A stretch of DNA of 64,000 nt from assembly GCA_964017185.1 (NCBI GenBank), contig OZ024883.1:38866395-38930394 (forward strand), written 5' to 3'. The notes beneath the pieces are model-generated. The model made no database searches. It had not been told where the DNA came from and saw nothing but the letters and a program-made list of their open reading frames with translations. This document shows positions 12,201-21,539 of the stretch, one piece after another. Every line of letters begins with the position of its first letter. The first letter of the stretch is position 1. The position numbers and the translations under genes are program-made. The stretch comes from Rugalucina vietnamica. Lineage: Eukaryota; Mollusca; Bivalvia; Lucinida; Lucinidae.

Positions 12201-14855
12201 TTCCTAAGGATGCTCCACATGAAGTTTGGCTTTGATTGGCCTAGCGGTTTCGGAGGAGAAGATCTTTGAAATTGTGGAAGGACGACGACGACGGACGGAC
12301 GGAGCATGGCCATCCTATAAGCTTACCTTGTGAGCCTTCGGCTCAGGTGAGCTAAAAAGTGCATAACAATTTCTAGGGGTAATTAATATTACTGGCACCT
12401 TAATATTATATAATGTCAAACAAATAGAGTGCAACATACTGTATGATAAAAGTAAAGAAAACAATAAGGAAAATCACGGAACCACAACAGAAGTACCGCA
12501 TTAGAAAGATTATGTTCATGCATGTAACAGCTTTACTGTATGACGATGTAAGGAAAATGTATCTGTAAATGTATAAAAGTAGCTCTGATGTCTTGAGTAT
12601 TATTCTGAACTACCTGAATCTATTTTTCTTTCATGCTGACACTGATTAATATAAATTTCATGCTAAATCTCACCTTTGCATTTTCCAAGCCATGGCTGAA
12701 GCCGGTGGTGCCCACGTATGAGCTACTTTCAATCACGTGTATGAGATCCACGTCACGTGGAATATCTCTAAGGACGTCCTCCAAGCCTCGTTCTGAACCA
12801 TCAGTACGGTCACAAGATATTGACAATCTCCATGACGGTCTCCATGACAATCTCCGTGGTGGTGTCCATCTCCACCTCCTTCGGCTAGCTGGTAATAAAT
12901 TTATACCATTTTGTATTTGCTAATCATTGTCATTTTTGTTAGTCTATTTTCAATCAATTTTGGTTTGATTTCTCTAAAAAAAAACAGAGGAACAATGGTC
13001 CTGTAAACTCTGAGCCTGTAAACGCTCACCTGAGATCTGAGACATATACCGATAAATGTTTAAATGTGTTTGACTATAATATAATGTTCATATACATGTA
13101 CAATGTATGTATTTAGACCCAGGGCAGGGTCAGAATAACCCCTGTGGTTATTTTTTTCAAAATCATAAATATTCTTTCCATTTGCCCATTTCCTGAAGTT
13201 TTTTCCCTTCAATGACAGTTTAACATCTTTCTGCAATATGTGGCCTAAGTTGACCTTGCCTTAAAATTTGTAAAGGCCATCACAGGGTCATGATTTATAA
13301 ACACACTGTAGTACTCTGGTCCCAATTGTTACATGTCTAGTTTCAATGTAATAGGTTCAGCAGTTCCGGAGAAGACGATTTTGAAGGGTTTTTACCTTAT
13401 ATGGGAATGGCGGTCATCTTGGTCATATGACCTGGATTAAATATATACACATTCATTTGGTAACCCCTTCCTATAGGTGCTTCACGTTAAATTTGGCTTT
13501 GATTGGCAAAGTGGTTTTAGAGATCATGAAGATATAAATATATAGTGCCCCGGGGTGGGGTGCATATGAGCCCCTGGGGTCTATATTTTCAGAATCATTA
13601 ATATTCAGTCCTACTGCGCATTTTATGCAAGACTTTCACTTTAGAAAACATTTTAAAAGTTTAACCCATTTAAATGCATTGGCCACCGATGTTGACCTTG
13701 CCGTAAAATAGGTCAAGGTCATCACAGGGTCATGATTTATATACACATTGTAGTACTTGAGTCATCAATACTCCATGGCAAGATTCGTTGAAATCGGCGC
13801 ACCGGTTCCGGAGAAGATTTTTGAAGGGCTTTTAACATATATGGGCATGGCGGCCATCTTGGTCATGTGACCTGGATTATTTATATGTACATTGGTTACC
13901 CCGGCCTATAGATGATTCACGTAAAATTTGGCTTTAATTGGCCAAGTGGTTACAGAGGAGAATTTGTTTGAATATCATGGGTATTGTCCCGGGGTGGGGG
14001 CATACGAGCCCTTGGGGTCGATTTTTTTTCAATCATTCATGTTGAGTCCTACTGCCCGTTTTCTGCAAATGCATTGGTGACCTATGTTGACCTCTAAATC
14101 CGCCACTGGAGAAGATCTTTGCAATTGTGGACGGAGGGACGACGGACGACGGATGGACGCCGGATCATGGCCATCCTATAAGCTCATCTTGTGAGACTAA
14201 CGGCTCAGATGAGCTTAAAAGAATAACTTCAGATGAATCGCCGCGTTCTGTGGCGTTATCCGGGGCTATACCGCTGGCATGTGTCCAAAACAACGACACT
14301 AGACTTGCGTTGGTTAAACCCACATGGTCACCGTCATGTATGTTAAGAATGAGCAAATACCATGTGCTTTGCTTCTGCTTCCATCGTCAAAAGTTTCCTT
14401 ATCCCTCGGTCGAGGATGAAAGATTTGATTATTCTTTCATTCTGTTGTTTGTTTTGTTTATATCCACGCAATTACCTCTACTTGTTGGTACTTGAGACAG
14501 GCTTCTCTCCGTACCTTCCATTTAGTTTTTGTTGTTGTAGACTACGGACAACACTTTCTGTCTTTGTAATTTTGCTTTGGTTCTTGCTGGTACTAATTTA
14601 GCGCGTGAATGTGTCATTCGTTCTGATTCTGATTGCCAGGCAATACCAAAACACTCTTTTTCATTTAGCATCCCTGAATGGAATGGCAATTAGCGCTGTG
14701 AAATCATGTAGTAATATAAAACAGAAAAAGGTTAGATAGTCTAAATTAGACACTTGAACTTTGCAACGACGCAGGTCTGGCTTAAAAACGAAATACATAC
14801 CTTCCGCGTGCGACAATAGGACGCCTAAGCACAAGAAAGCTAGGCAAATCTTCAT
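6929..14855 (-). CDS. Secreted single-vWA-domain protein, copy A (5 exons, 266 aa)
   Basis: Exons at 14855-14801, 12888-12674, 9410-9239, 8248-8069 and 7107-6929 join with GT..AG borders and matching phases (1,0,1,1) into 801 coding bases. Residues 1-18 are a signal peptide. Residues 19-43 are rich in Arg, Trp and Pro. The vWA fold runs from about 66 to 245 with recognisable strands: VDLIHVIESSSYVG, SRVALIRFS, VAIGEALSMAK, KVVWLYSSG and LCVLAIGD. Established knowledge: vWA MIDAS sites use DxSxS, a Thr and an Asp. Here these positions read E-S-S-S-Y, Val/Ala and Ser, so metal-dependent ligand binding is probably lost. A 3-prime AG precedes the ATG by six bases (CTTCAG|AATAGCATG), implying a 5-prime UTR exon further upstream. 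The product is probably extracellular; matrix or immune roles are guesses. Its closest relative here is the copy at 22412-35521. Confidence 0.85.
7310..7578. mobile_element. MITE with GGGGGTACTCA terminal inverted repeats
   Basis: The left end GGGGGTACTCACATAT and a GTACGGGTATGTGC block are mirrored at the right end (GGCACATACATACCCAT, ATATTTGAGTACCCC). The interior repeats CTGAATGCACC and ACTTTTTCAGTTT three to four times. It lies in intron 4 of vWA gene A; a second copy is at 19431-19738. Non-autonomous. Confidence 0.8.
7580..8068. other. Rest of intron 4 of vWA gene A
   Basis: The words GTTCTAATTAGC and ATTCGTTCTAATTAGC recur here (7713, 7773, 8036 region), hinting at a small degenerate inverted repeat, but no gene is visible. 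Confidence 0.4.
8069..8248 (-). CDS. vWA gene A, exon with vWA helix and central strand
   Basis: 180 bp between acceptor CTTGTAG and donor GTAATT, phase 1 at both ends. Encodes VAIGEALSMAKFEF, where families with an active metal site have TxTGxAL. It also encodes KVVWLYSSGHQNAGEIDP, where active domains have xxTDGxSxD. Confidence 0.85.
8399..9033. repeat. Long AGT/AGC trinucleotide microsatellite in vWA gene A intron 3
   Basis: Hundreds of bases of (AGT)n interleaved with AGC, AGA and GGA triplets. A further (GTA)n run is at 9186-9216. All long Leu/Thr/Tyr/Val homopolymer frames here come from the triplet repeat. Intron 3 of the paralogous gene B also holds AGT repeats (24412-24650 and 26530-26606). 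Confidence 0.97.
9239..9410 (-). CDS. vWA gene A, exon with vWA strands 2-3
   Basis: 172 bp between acceptor TTTTCAG and donor GTAATT, phase 1 at its end. Encodes ITIDALRPIAADQSRVALIR and then FHLGQYNSLSAVLWQIDN, the standard vWA pattern of helix, strand, hairpin and helix. A (GTA)n microsatellite starts about 23 bases downstream of the donor. Confidence 0.85.
9487..12352 (+). mobile_element. Tandem-core, hairpin-ended element (Helitron/pearl-like), interrupted
   Basis: The left end has an AGGACCAAAGGTCCT palindrome followed by GTAAACGCTCACCT. The right end has hairpin GAGCCTTCGGCTC followed by AGGTGAGCTAA. Between them are core units of about 454 bp (GACCTTGCCTTAAAATAGGT, GGGTCATGATTTATATAAAC, ATGGCGGCCATCTTGGTCAT) starting near 9545, 9998 and 10450. 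The array resumes at 11995 after a 1.2-kb interruption carrying the inverted minisatellite. A hairpin before CTAA and a lack of long TIRs resemble non-autonomous Helitron/Helentron or bivalve pearl elements; this is inference. Lies in intron 2 of vWA gene A. Confidence 0.65.
11105..11755. repeat. Minisatellite of GTTGACAGGTCGACAG in inverted arms
   Basis: From 11105 to 11510 short units GGTTGACA and GGTCGACA alternate about 45 times. From about 11618 to 11755 the reverse complement (CTGTCGACCTGTCAACC) repeats. The spacer 11515-11617 is unique and contains two TGACGTCA-like words. The arms could fold into a long hairpin. The Ser-Thr-Leu/Cys-Gln-Pro frames on both strands are artefacts of the repeat. 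Confidence 0.93.
12674..12888 (-). CDS. vWA gene A, exon with Arg/Trp-rich segment and vWA strand 1
   Basis: 215 bp between acceptor TTACCAG and donor GTGAGA, ending in phase 0. It begins with a 9-bp-periodic stretch (GGAGAY-CAY words) read in the coding frame as RRRWRWTPPRR and LSWRPSWRL. The first vWA strand follows (DVDLIHVIESSSYVGTTGF). Confidence 0.85.
12986..14218 (+). mobile_element. Tandem-core, hairpin-ended element, second copy
   Basis: Same family as 9487-12352. It begins with AACAATGGTCCTGTAAAC and CGCTCACCTGAGA, carries two to three diverged core units, and ends with CTTGTGAGACTAACGGCTCA and GATGAGCTTA. It occupies most of intron 1 of vWA gene A; gene B lacks it, so it inserted after, or was lost since, the duplication. 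Confidence 0.65.
14801..14855 (-). CDS. vWA gene A, exon with start codon and signal peptide
   Basis: Encodes MKICLAFLCLGVLLSHAE plus one base, then donor GTATGT. The acceptor six bases before the ATG shows that at least one non-coding exon lies upstream (towards higher coordinates). Confidence 0.82.
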
Positions 14856-14861
14856 GCTATT

Positions 14862-15104
14862 CTGAAGACGAAAATGAAAATCAAATATACTGCCATTTAA
14901 TATTAATATATTAGATTATTTAAAATAAAATGCCATTTTACTAAAGGAAAAGCATAGGTTATCAGTCGGTGGTCAAAGCAATGTGTCATTGGGAGTCGTC
15001 CCGTCCTTTCTGTTTCGCCTGATGTATTTAAATTTATGACTCTTCTAATCTCATTTACCTACAAATATTGTCTGACTCGGATAATTCGTGCCCCAATATG
15101 ATGT
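14862..15104. other. Upstream of vWA gene A, probable 5-prime UTR intron
   Basis: Begins with the acceptor polypyrimidine tract for the start-codon exon on the minus strand. The non-coding first exon and promoter were not located. Confidence 0.4.
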
Positions 15105-15300
15105 AAAAGTAGGACATGACCAGGAAATGACGCAATCAGAAAGAAATTCCCACTCCAAAATTGAGGTGGTGAAAAAACTAAATTAACAAGCAGCGAACAT
15201 ATATATGAGAAAGGGGTGGTCCATACCGCGGTTTCGGCTACTTAAGCCTCGTCAATGACCCTTTAGATTTGGCAAAATGTTGCCAAAGAGAATAATTGTA
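15105..15300. repeat. Fragments of two dispersed repeats
   Basis: 15105-15185 matches the GGTACAAGTAGGCAA family (CAGGAAATGACGCAATCAGA, TTCCCACTCC). 15205-15300 matches the 379-bp unit (CTCGTCAATGACCCTTTAGA). Both are short and diverged. Confidence 0.55.
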
Positions 15301-15482
15301 ATGATGCCACTTTCAACAGGGTTTTTATACAATATTTTATGATGGTAACGCTCTTAGCTACATTAGTCATTCTACCTCGCGACCCTCCTTAAAACATATA
15401 TATGCATACAGGGTAGTAAAATAATCGACTAATCAAAGAAACAAACAAACATACAAATAAACTATATGAACCCCCGTAGACA

Positions 15483-15720
15483 TTACATTTTAACTCATTT
15501 AAGCCCGGCGTCCCTTTTGTTGGACATAGGCAAACAGCATAGCCCCAGATGTGACGCCGCAGAACGCGGCGTCCCATCTGGGGCTATTCTGTTTGCTTGG
15601 AGGAATTGCATCGAAAAATGAGATAAAAACTAAAAATCACTCCTAACTCCACTATTAACGAAAATGGACTTCCCCAACATATAATGATGGGTAATTCCAT
15701 TCGTCATATGTGGGATAAAC
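15483..15720. repeat. Repeat with GC-rich perfect hairpin
   Basis: AGCCCCAGATGTGACGCCGC, loop AGAA, then CGCGGCGTCCCATCTGGGGC forms a strong stem at about 15541-15585. The whole 240-bp segment recurs at 56540-56765 with the hairpin identical but flanks diverged. Confidence 0.8.
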
Positions 15721-15732
15721 TAAAAACAACAA

Positions 15733-15733
<1 letters not shown>

Positions 15734-15779
<46 letters not shown>
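15734..15779. repeat. Poly(A) tract
   Basis: A run of 46 A residues, followed by AAAC repeats. Could mark an old retroposed end, but no element body is identifiable. Confidence 0.9.
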
Positions 15780-15780
<1 letters not shown>

Positions 15781-15906
15781 AAACAAACAAAAAAACAAAA
15801 AAACACTATACCCGTGCCTGTTTACCTGCCAGTGCGAAATCCTTAATCATGAGACTCGTTAGACTAAGGCTTCACTTTACTCTCACTGTGAGGCCTTTGA
15901 ATATTT

Positions 15907-16140
15907 GAGCAGCTTCATGCGAAAAACCAACAATTTGCATAGGTGAAAACAAACACGCAGATCAGTTTCGCGGTAGCCGCGAAGCTGATCAGCGCCTTTG
16001 TTTTCGCTGCACGGAAAGTACAATTCCTGAACTTTTTAAATCCAAAATTTTCAGTCTCTAGCCATCTTCTGTGCTTGTGCACCTCGTTTTTGTCGGACCC
16101 GTTCGGAAACCACTTTGTTGGTTTTCTCAAAAGACGGCTC
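15907..16140 (-). mobile_element. MITE with GAGCCGCCTCGTGGG-type ends, 4-bp ATTT target duplication
   Basis: Ends GAGCAGCTTCATGCG and AAGACGGCTC are inverted. The subterminal block GAAAACAAAC-GCAGATCAG pairs with CTGATCAGCGCCTTTGTTTTC. Flanks are ATTT on both sides (15903-15906 and 16141-16144). Family copies at 18247, 55194, 59940 and 60321. Confidence 0.8.
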
Positions 16141-16229
16141 ATTTCTAGACTTTTCCTTATCGGCTAGATATTTATGCCTAAGGCACTTCTTACTTTCTTG
16201 AAATACTTATATCATTTCCTTGTTTTGTA

Positions 16230-16505
16230 CATTACGAAAACTTGCCCATGCAATAAACAGAGCTTTTTAGCTTAAAAAATGAAAATTTTCAGCAGAAAAA
16301 TGTTGATATTTTTTTTATTTCTGCTCAAAACATAGATTGTGGGTACACGTTAGAACCGCCTCGCCGAGGCGGTTCTAACGAGTACCCACAATCTATGTTT
16401 TGGAGCAAAAATAAGAAAAATAGATATACCCCTGTATGCCCCATTTTTGCTATATAAAAATGGGGTTCAAGGGGGTATGCATTGCACGGACATGTTTTCA
16501 TGATG
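16230..16505 (+). mobile_element. Hairpin MITE (CATTACGAAAAC family)
   Basis: Complete: left CATTACGAAAACTTGCCCATG, right CACGGACATGTTTTCATGATG. The central palindrome at about 16310-16420 has tip GCCTCGCCGAGGC and a single A-A mismatch (TACACGTT against AACGAGTA) shared with other copies. TA flanks both ends. Confidence 0.88.
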
Positions 16506-16506
16506 T

Positions 16507-16757
16507 ATATGTTCAAATTTGAAATCGACAACTACGTGCATATAATCGCGCCTGATGATTATGGAAACAAATACACTGAGGTCCAATTGGTAATCGAACC
16601 AAGTATTCCTCCCACAGCAAAGTTGTACACGTGTAACTTTGGCGCATGCAAATTGGACTTCAGCCATTATCACATGTACAACTGTCTTCCAAATAGGAAT
16701 GTTTTGCGACCTTTCTACATCCATTTGCCAGATTATCGTATGTTTCAAAGCCATTAA
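16507..16757 (+). CDS. Coding-looking fragment of unknown protein
   Basis: Directly after the MITE an open frame reads FEIDNYVHIIAPDDYGNKYT, then EVQLVIEPSIPP, CNFGACKLDF and HYHMYNCLPNRN, ending at a TAA (about 16755). The composition is ordinary protein-like, with paired cysteines and alternating hydrophobic residues like a beta-sandwich. I do not recognise the family. No upstream start or acceptor is clear because the MITE abuts it. It could be an exon or a gene fragment broken by the insertion. Open frames on the opposite strand make a chance frame possible. Confidence 0.3.
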
Positions 16758-16789
16758 CTGAAACATACATGTATGACTCCAATCAGTTA

Positions 16790-17100
16790 TAACTGATCAG
16801 AGAATGATGCAAGATATTTACCACACGTACATTCCGTGGGTATAGTTACATTTACTGGGTCAATAAGATACCTTATTTGTTTCGCCATAATGATACACTC
16901 TGTGATCTGTTTAACCCATAAACAACACAATCGTCATCTGCATTGATTCATTTATCATAAAACATGTAAAATTAATTATGCCCTTGCATTACTTGTTGTC
17001 CCTTTCGAGTTACAGCTTACACGCGTACTGATTCTAGATAATACTTTTAGACAAAATATTTTGCAGTCTAACTTTCAATGGTACATGTAGTTTTAATCAG
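16790..17100. other. Non-coding stretch, nothing recognised
   Basis: AT-rich sequence between the coding-looking fragment and the Gypsy relic; no frame or repeat identified. Confidence 0.4.
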
Positions 17101-18246
17101 TACATATGTGTAATTAAGAATTTAAGAACTCCCCTCAGGGCGTTTCTATACGTTGTTTTCCAACAATCCGACGCATGCCAAATACCTTGTCATGGGCATT
17201 TAAATGAACATTGACAAAGTCACGTAGGCATGCATATTTGCTTAAATACATTTTACATATTGTACACACTAGAAAGTTTGATGGCCAATCTAGAAATAAC
17301 ATGTTTTCTGAAGTGATACTCATGAGTTGTGAGCCGCGTAGACTTTCTGATGCGAAACCAAAGGCACGGAACATCTCAACGGATATAACCATCCTAATGC
17401 TTTCCAGATTTGATGACTTAAACTGTTAAAACATTATTGAAACATTCTTCGTTTTGCGCGGTCCACCATGAGGATCAGATGCAAAACCAAAGATACAGAC
17501 CATCTCAACGGATAGAACGATCTCATACTTTCTAAACCACTAAAACTTTATTCAAAGCGTGGTCAGAGTGTCGAGCTCACCCTGAGATGAAACGCCCGCT
17601 GGTACAGTGTTTGTCCCTACATAACTGGTGAAATTGTTGAATGCATAGTATAGCTTTCGAATAGAAATTAGGAGAAGCATTTGTTTACAAATGGTTCTGC
17701 CGGCTAATCTACCTAGCCACATCATCGACCTTGCTCGAAACCATGCCGGAAACGACATGGCAGTCCCATGTGAATACAAGACATTCCAACTTGAGAGCGG
17801 GGTACTTTTAGGCTTCGTGCGGCATAGACAATTACTTGATTGAGACCTCCCTGATTTTGATAAAGCACTGTACCTAATCCAGTGTTTGATGCGTTGTTGT
17901 GCAACTTGGAAGACTGGTTCTGTAGTCAGCATATACGAGGACCGTCGGATAGGATAACCTTTTAATTTTGTCAAACGCTATCCAGGAAATGATTTTGACA
18001 AAAGCTTTATGCTTAATGTCAGATCCTGTCTCTTATGACATTGTATATATTTACCTATGTACTTTATACGAAATAAATATTGTTTAAACCAAACGCTATC
18101 TGCTGTGCATCCGTACCTGTACGTTTAAACGTGACGAAAAGGTATCCTCAGGCTGTTGAATTCGTAGAATCCCTGGGTGAAGTTTAAAGGAATTTTAAAG
18201 ATACTTTACATTAACTTGCCCACACCTGCCAACATTCACTACAAAT

Positions 18247-18447
18247 GAGCCACCTCGTGGGAAAACCAACAATGTGGTTTCCGAACAGGCCCGACACAAA
18301 CCGACCTGTACAAGCACAGAAAAGAGCTAGAAGCTTGAAATTTTGGAGTTAAGTAGAGGAGGAATTGTACTATCCGGGTTACCGCGAAGCTGATCTGCGT
18401 CTTTGTTTTCGCCTAAGCAGATTGTTGGTTTTCCCTTTAGGCGGCTC
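18247..18447 (+). mobile_element. MITE with GAGCCGCCTCGTGGG-type ends, AAAT target duplication
   Basis: GAGCCACCTCGTGGGAAAAC at left and the inverted TTGGTTTTCCCTTTAGGCGG at right. AAAT precedes (18243-18246) and follows (18448-18451). Inserted in the Gypsy relic. Confidence 0.85.
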
Positions 18448-18904
18448 AAATATCAATTTAAAAAATTATTTGGATTCTGTAATTATATGCACGAGGGATT
18501 ACGCAGGCATCCTTAATTGTTTTGTCGTTGAGGCGGCTAAGTCAACGCAGAAGCAGCGAATAGTTCCGATTTTCTTTCGTAATATCATGACATTGGATTA
18601 GTTTGGACTACTGCTTTACTGATATCCTCTGTGTGGAACATTTCCATAGACTGCTCCTGAACTTCCTCTATTAGAGCAGGCTTTGGGTATAATCGGGGTT
18701 CTCCCAAAGGTAAAATCTGAAACATGACTAATGGTACCATTGGTAACATTTTTACAACTGCAATAGTGACCTGAAAACCTTGACACGTTTTTCGGCTGCC
18801 ATTGTATAATTGGTAGATCACGTGGTCGAATTTTATCATATTCATCGATACACATCACATGTTTCGGTCATTTTTATTTTCAATATGTATATATTGCTAT
18901 TTAT

Positions 18905-19150
18905 TTAATTTGCATTTGCATGTCAAACAAAAATAGTGCTTATTTGAGAAATTCATAATAAAATAAAAACGTTTAAATCCTTGGAAAGCAGTAAGAGTAT
19001 TCAAAGGGAGATAATATGGACTATATTGCGCAATTTCGGATAATGAACCCTCATTAGTAGTCCTCTTAAACCGGCAACGGAAGCCAGACAATTATGCTGC
19101 AATTTCGAGAAAATACACGAGGTCAAAATCAAAGACACTTTCCTAAATAG
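18905..19150 (-). repeat. Diverged copy of the 379-bp repeat family
   Basis: Shares AATCCTTGGAAAGCAGTAAG, AATTTCGGATAATGAACCCT and AACGGAAGCCAGACA with the 3032-4327 array, heavily diverged. Confidence 0.65.
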
Positions 19151-19430
19151 GGTCAAATAATTAATTAAAAATGCTTAGAATAATGGTTCTAATGTAAAAC
19201 ATTTTCATGCTATCAATATTGAATCATGTGACTTTTGCCGCGTTGATAGATTTACCCAATGCATGCTGTACTTGCTGCCTCATGTTGGTAACATAGGTAC
19301 CATTGGTACCAATGGCATTACCAATCGTACCATTTGTAAAACCTTGAACGGTATTTGTCTACCAATGGTACCATTTTAACTGAATGTTAAGAACTCCGAG
19401 CGCACGCTGTTTTCTTCCATGCGGTTCCTC

Positions 19431-19738
19431 GGGGGGGGGGGGGGGAGTATACCATATTAAAGCAGTACGGGTATGTGCCGCGGTAAAGCCCTCCTTCTTT
19501 GAGATTTATTAGCTCTGAATGCACCTACTTTTTCAGTTTGGTTAACTCTAAAGCACCCACTTTCTGAATGCACCCATTTTTTTCCAGTTCGATCATTTCT
19601 ATTAAAGGTACAACATTTACCGTTCTTTCACCTCTAAAAGCACCTACTTTTTCAGTTTGATCAGCTCCGTAAGCCACCTTCTTTTTAACATAGGGCGGCA
19701 CATACATACCCATTTTATATGTGAGTACCCCCCCCCAG
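19431..19738. mobile_element. MITE with GGGGGTACTCA-type ends, second copy
   Basis: Matches 7310-7578 end to end: ATTAAAGCAGTACGGGTATG, CTGAATGCACCTACTTTTTC, AACATAGGGCGGCACATAC. G and C homopolymers mark the two ends. Confidence 0.8.
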
Positions 19739-20182
19739 GTGCGGTTCTTATACGGGATGGTCGTTAGTTAGATCTATCCGGTGTTCCACCAACTTTGTCC
19801 TGCCAATATTTGTTGGCCCCTTCTTGAGAATAGTTGTGCTGCTTTTTCGTTTTTCCACTCCAGGGTCTTTTGCATGATCGGGCGTAATTCCATCTGGTAA
19901 GAGTGTTTCTGCTTCCTGTTGGTCTGACTCTTGATTCCTACTACCTGGTCTTTACAAGGCTTATTCGTGTCAAACTATTTCAAAATCTGTACATCTTGCA
20001 CCCCACACAGGGTAGTTTATCGAGGTATTATCAATACGCTATTATATACCTTAACTTGCTTATGTTGTGTTTTACAAGCACAAGGACATAATCCCATACT
20101 GTCTGAGGCATTTTCAGTTGACTATGTTAACGCCGTTTCTACATCTTTGACGTTCGTTAGTGTTAGTTTCGTTAGATTGGAT

Positions 20183-20460
20183 CATCAGGAAAACATGTCC
20201 GTGAAATGTGTACCCCATCAAATCCCAATTTTGTATAGCAAAACTGGGGTATGCAGGGGTTTAGCTATTTTTTCTTATTTTTGCTCTAAAACAAAGATTG
20301 TGGATACTCGTTAGAACCGCATCGGCGAGGCGGTTCTAACGTGTACTCACAGTCTATGTTTTGAGCAAAAATAAGAAAAATAGCAAACATTTTCTACTGA
20401 AAATTTTCAATTTTTACAACTTAAAATCTTTGTATATTACATGAGCATGTTTTCGTAATG
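20183..20460 (-). mobile_element. Hairpin MITE (CATTACGAAAAC family)
   Basis: Left CATCAGGAAAACATGTCCGTG, right GAGCATGTTTTCGTAATG, central palindrome at about 20275-20375 with tip GCATCGGCGAGGC. AT lies at both flanks. It sits inside Gypsy relic 1, giving relative age. Confidence 0.88.
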
Positions 20461-21243
20461 ATTTCGATTGCTCTTTCATTTTTGACTTGATGTATCCAAC
20501 TAATCCATTTTGTAGAGCTTTAAAGGCAATGTTTCATTCTTCGGAACCTCATCATTTTCTGGTTGAACTTGACATAGGTTTAATGCATTCGTTCCAATTA
20601 AAACTGCCACTTTGGTATCCGTATTGATGAACGATGAGTGCAGGCATCCAAACGTGTTTATTTCTTATATGTTTTAAGCAAAATATCCAGCCAAAGCGTT
20701 GCCAAAGTAAGGGGTTTGTCTTCAATCTCGTACATAGAACTGGTCAGTCCAAAATCATCTATTCTTCCTATGGGAACTGCTGCTGAAGTATGTTTCCTAG
20801 TGTCTGATAATGCTTTCCGCAGATATTTTGCAACTGTTAAAATGTAGACGAAATATTGTCTTGGCAACACAATCTGAATCGAGCATTTAGTTTGTCGCAA
20901 AATCTGTAGCAAAACAATTGAAACTCGGTTGACGAAATGGAGGTCCGGTCAAAACATTTTTGAATAGGGATTTTCGGCACAAACAATTCATGACAGAGAG
21001 GTACATAGAACAAATAAACTTACTGTTTCATTATGATTTCTGAAAGTCATCTTGAAATGACACAAATGAATCACCCGAGACACAATCTTTATGATCAAGA
21101 GAACGCTTTTCGAAAAAAAAAATCATGATCATCTCCCTTGCAAATGCACAATCACTACAATTCAAAAATCATTTTTGGCATAACAACTTTATCTCTTGAC
21201 AAATGTTCAAAATTTATGCAGGTCCTTTTAGGACAAACTAAGA

Positions 21244-21535
21244 CATTACGAAAACACGCCCATGCAATATACAGAGATTTTTCTCACCTGTAAAAATTGA
21301 AAATTTTATCAGAAAAAAAAAATGATTTTTTTTCTTATTTTGCTCAAAACATAGATTGTGTGTACACGTTAGAACCGCCTCGCCGAGGCGGTTCTAACGA
21401 GTACCCACAATCTATGTTTTGGAGCAAAAATAAGAAAAAATAGGTATACCCCTGCATACCCCAGTTTTGCTATATAAAAGTGGGGTTCAAGGGGGTATAC
21501 ATTACATGGACATGTTTTCGTGATGTCAAGACCTT
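21244..21535 (+). mobile_element. Hairpin MITE (CATTACGAAAAC family)
   Basis: Left CATTACGAAAACACGCCCATG, right CATGGACATGTTTTCGTGATG, tip GCCTCGCCGAGGC with the shared A-A mismatch. Flanks GA and TC give no direct duplication. Confidence 0.88.
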
Positions 21536-21539
21536 GACA

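Larger units (their letters stand above)
17130..20930 (-). pseudogene. Gypsy-type retrotransposon relic, copy 1
   Basis: Read on the minus strand from 20930 downwards, pieces appear in pol order. First is a protease-region stretch (KVAVLIGTNALNLC, about 20540-20640, and GRIDDFGLTSSMYEIEDKPL near 20740). Then a linker (19740-19930), the start of reverse transcriptase (IEEVQEQSMEMFHTEDI, about 18610-18680) and RNase H (NTGLGTVLYQNQGG with VIVYAARSLKVPRSQ, 17800-17905). A cysteine/histidine stretch FLVCTICKMYLSKYACLRDF (about 17200-17290) follows RNase H. Frames are broken and MITEs sit at 20183, 19431 and 18247, with a 379-bp-family fragment at 18905. The same order and sequences recur at 38.4-41.3 kb. 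No LTRs identified. Confidence 0.7.

Noticed and set aside
15684..15908. Poly-Lys frame
   Set aside because: Translation of a 46-base poly(A) tract.
17135..17392. Cellular C2H2 zinc-finger gene
   Set aside because: CTIC and a later HLNAH look finger-like, but the spacing is not canonical and the segment recurs with the Gypsy relic at 38.4 kb, so it is more likely part of that element.
19290..19380. GGTACCATTGGTACCAATGG cluster as an operator-like site
   Set aside because: Short self-complementary words inside a decayed retroelement; no regulated gene is adjacent.
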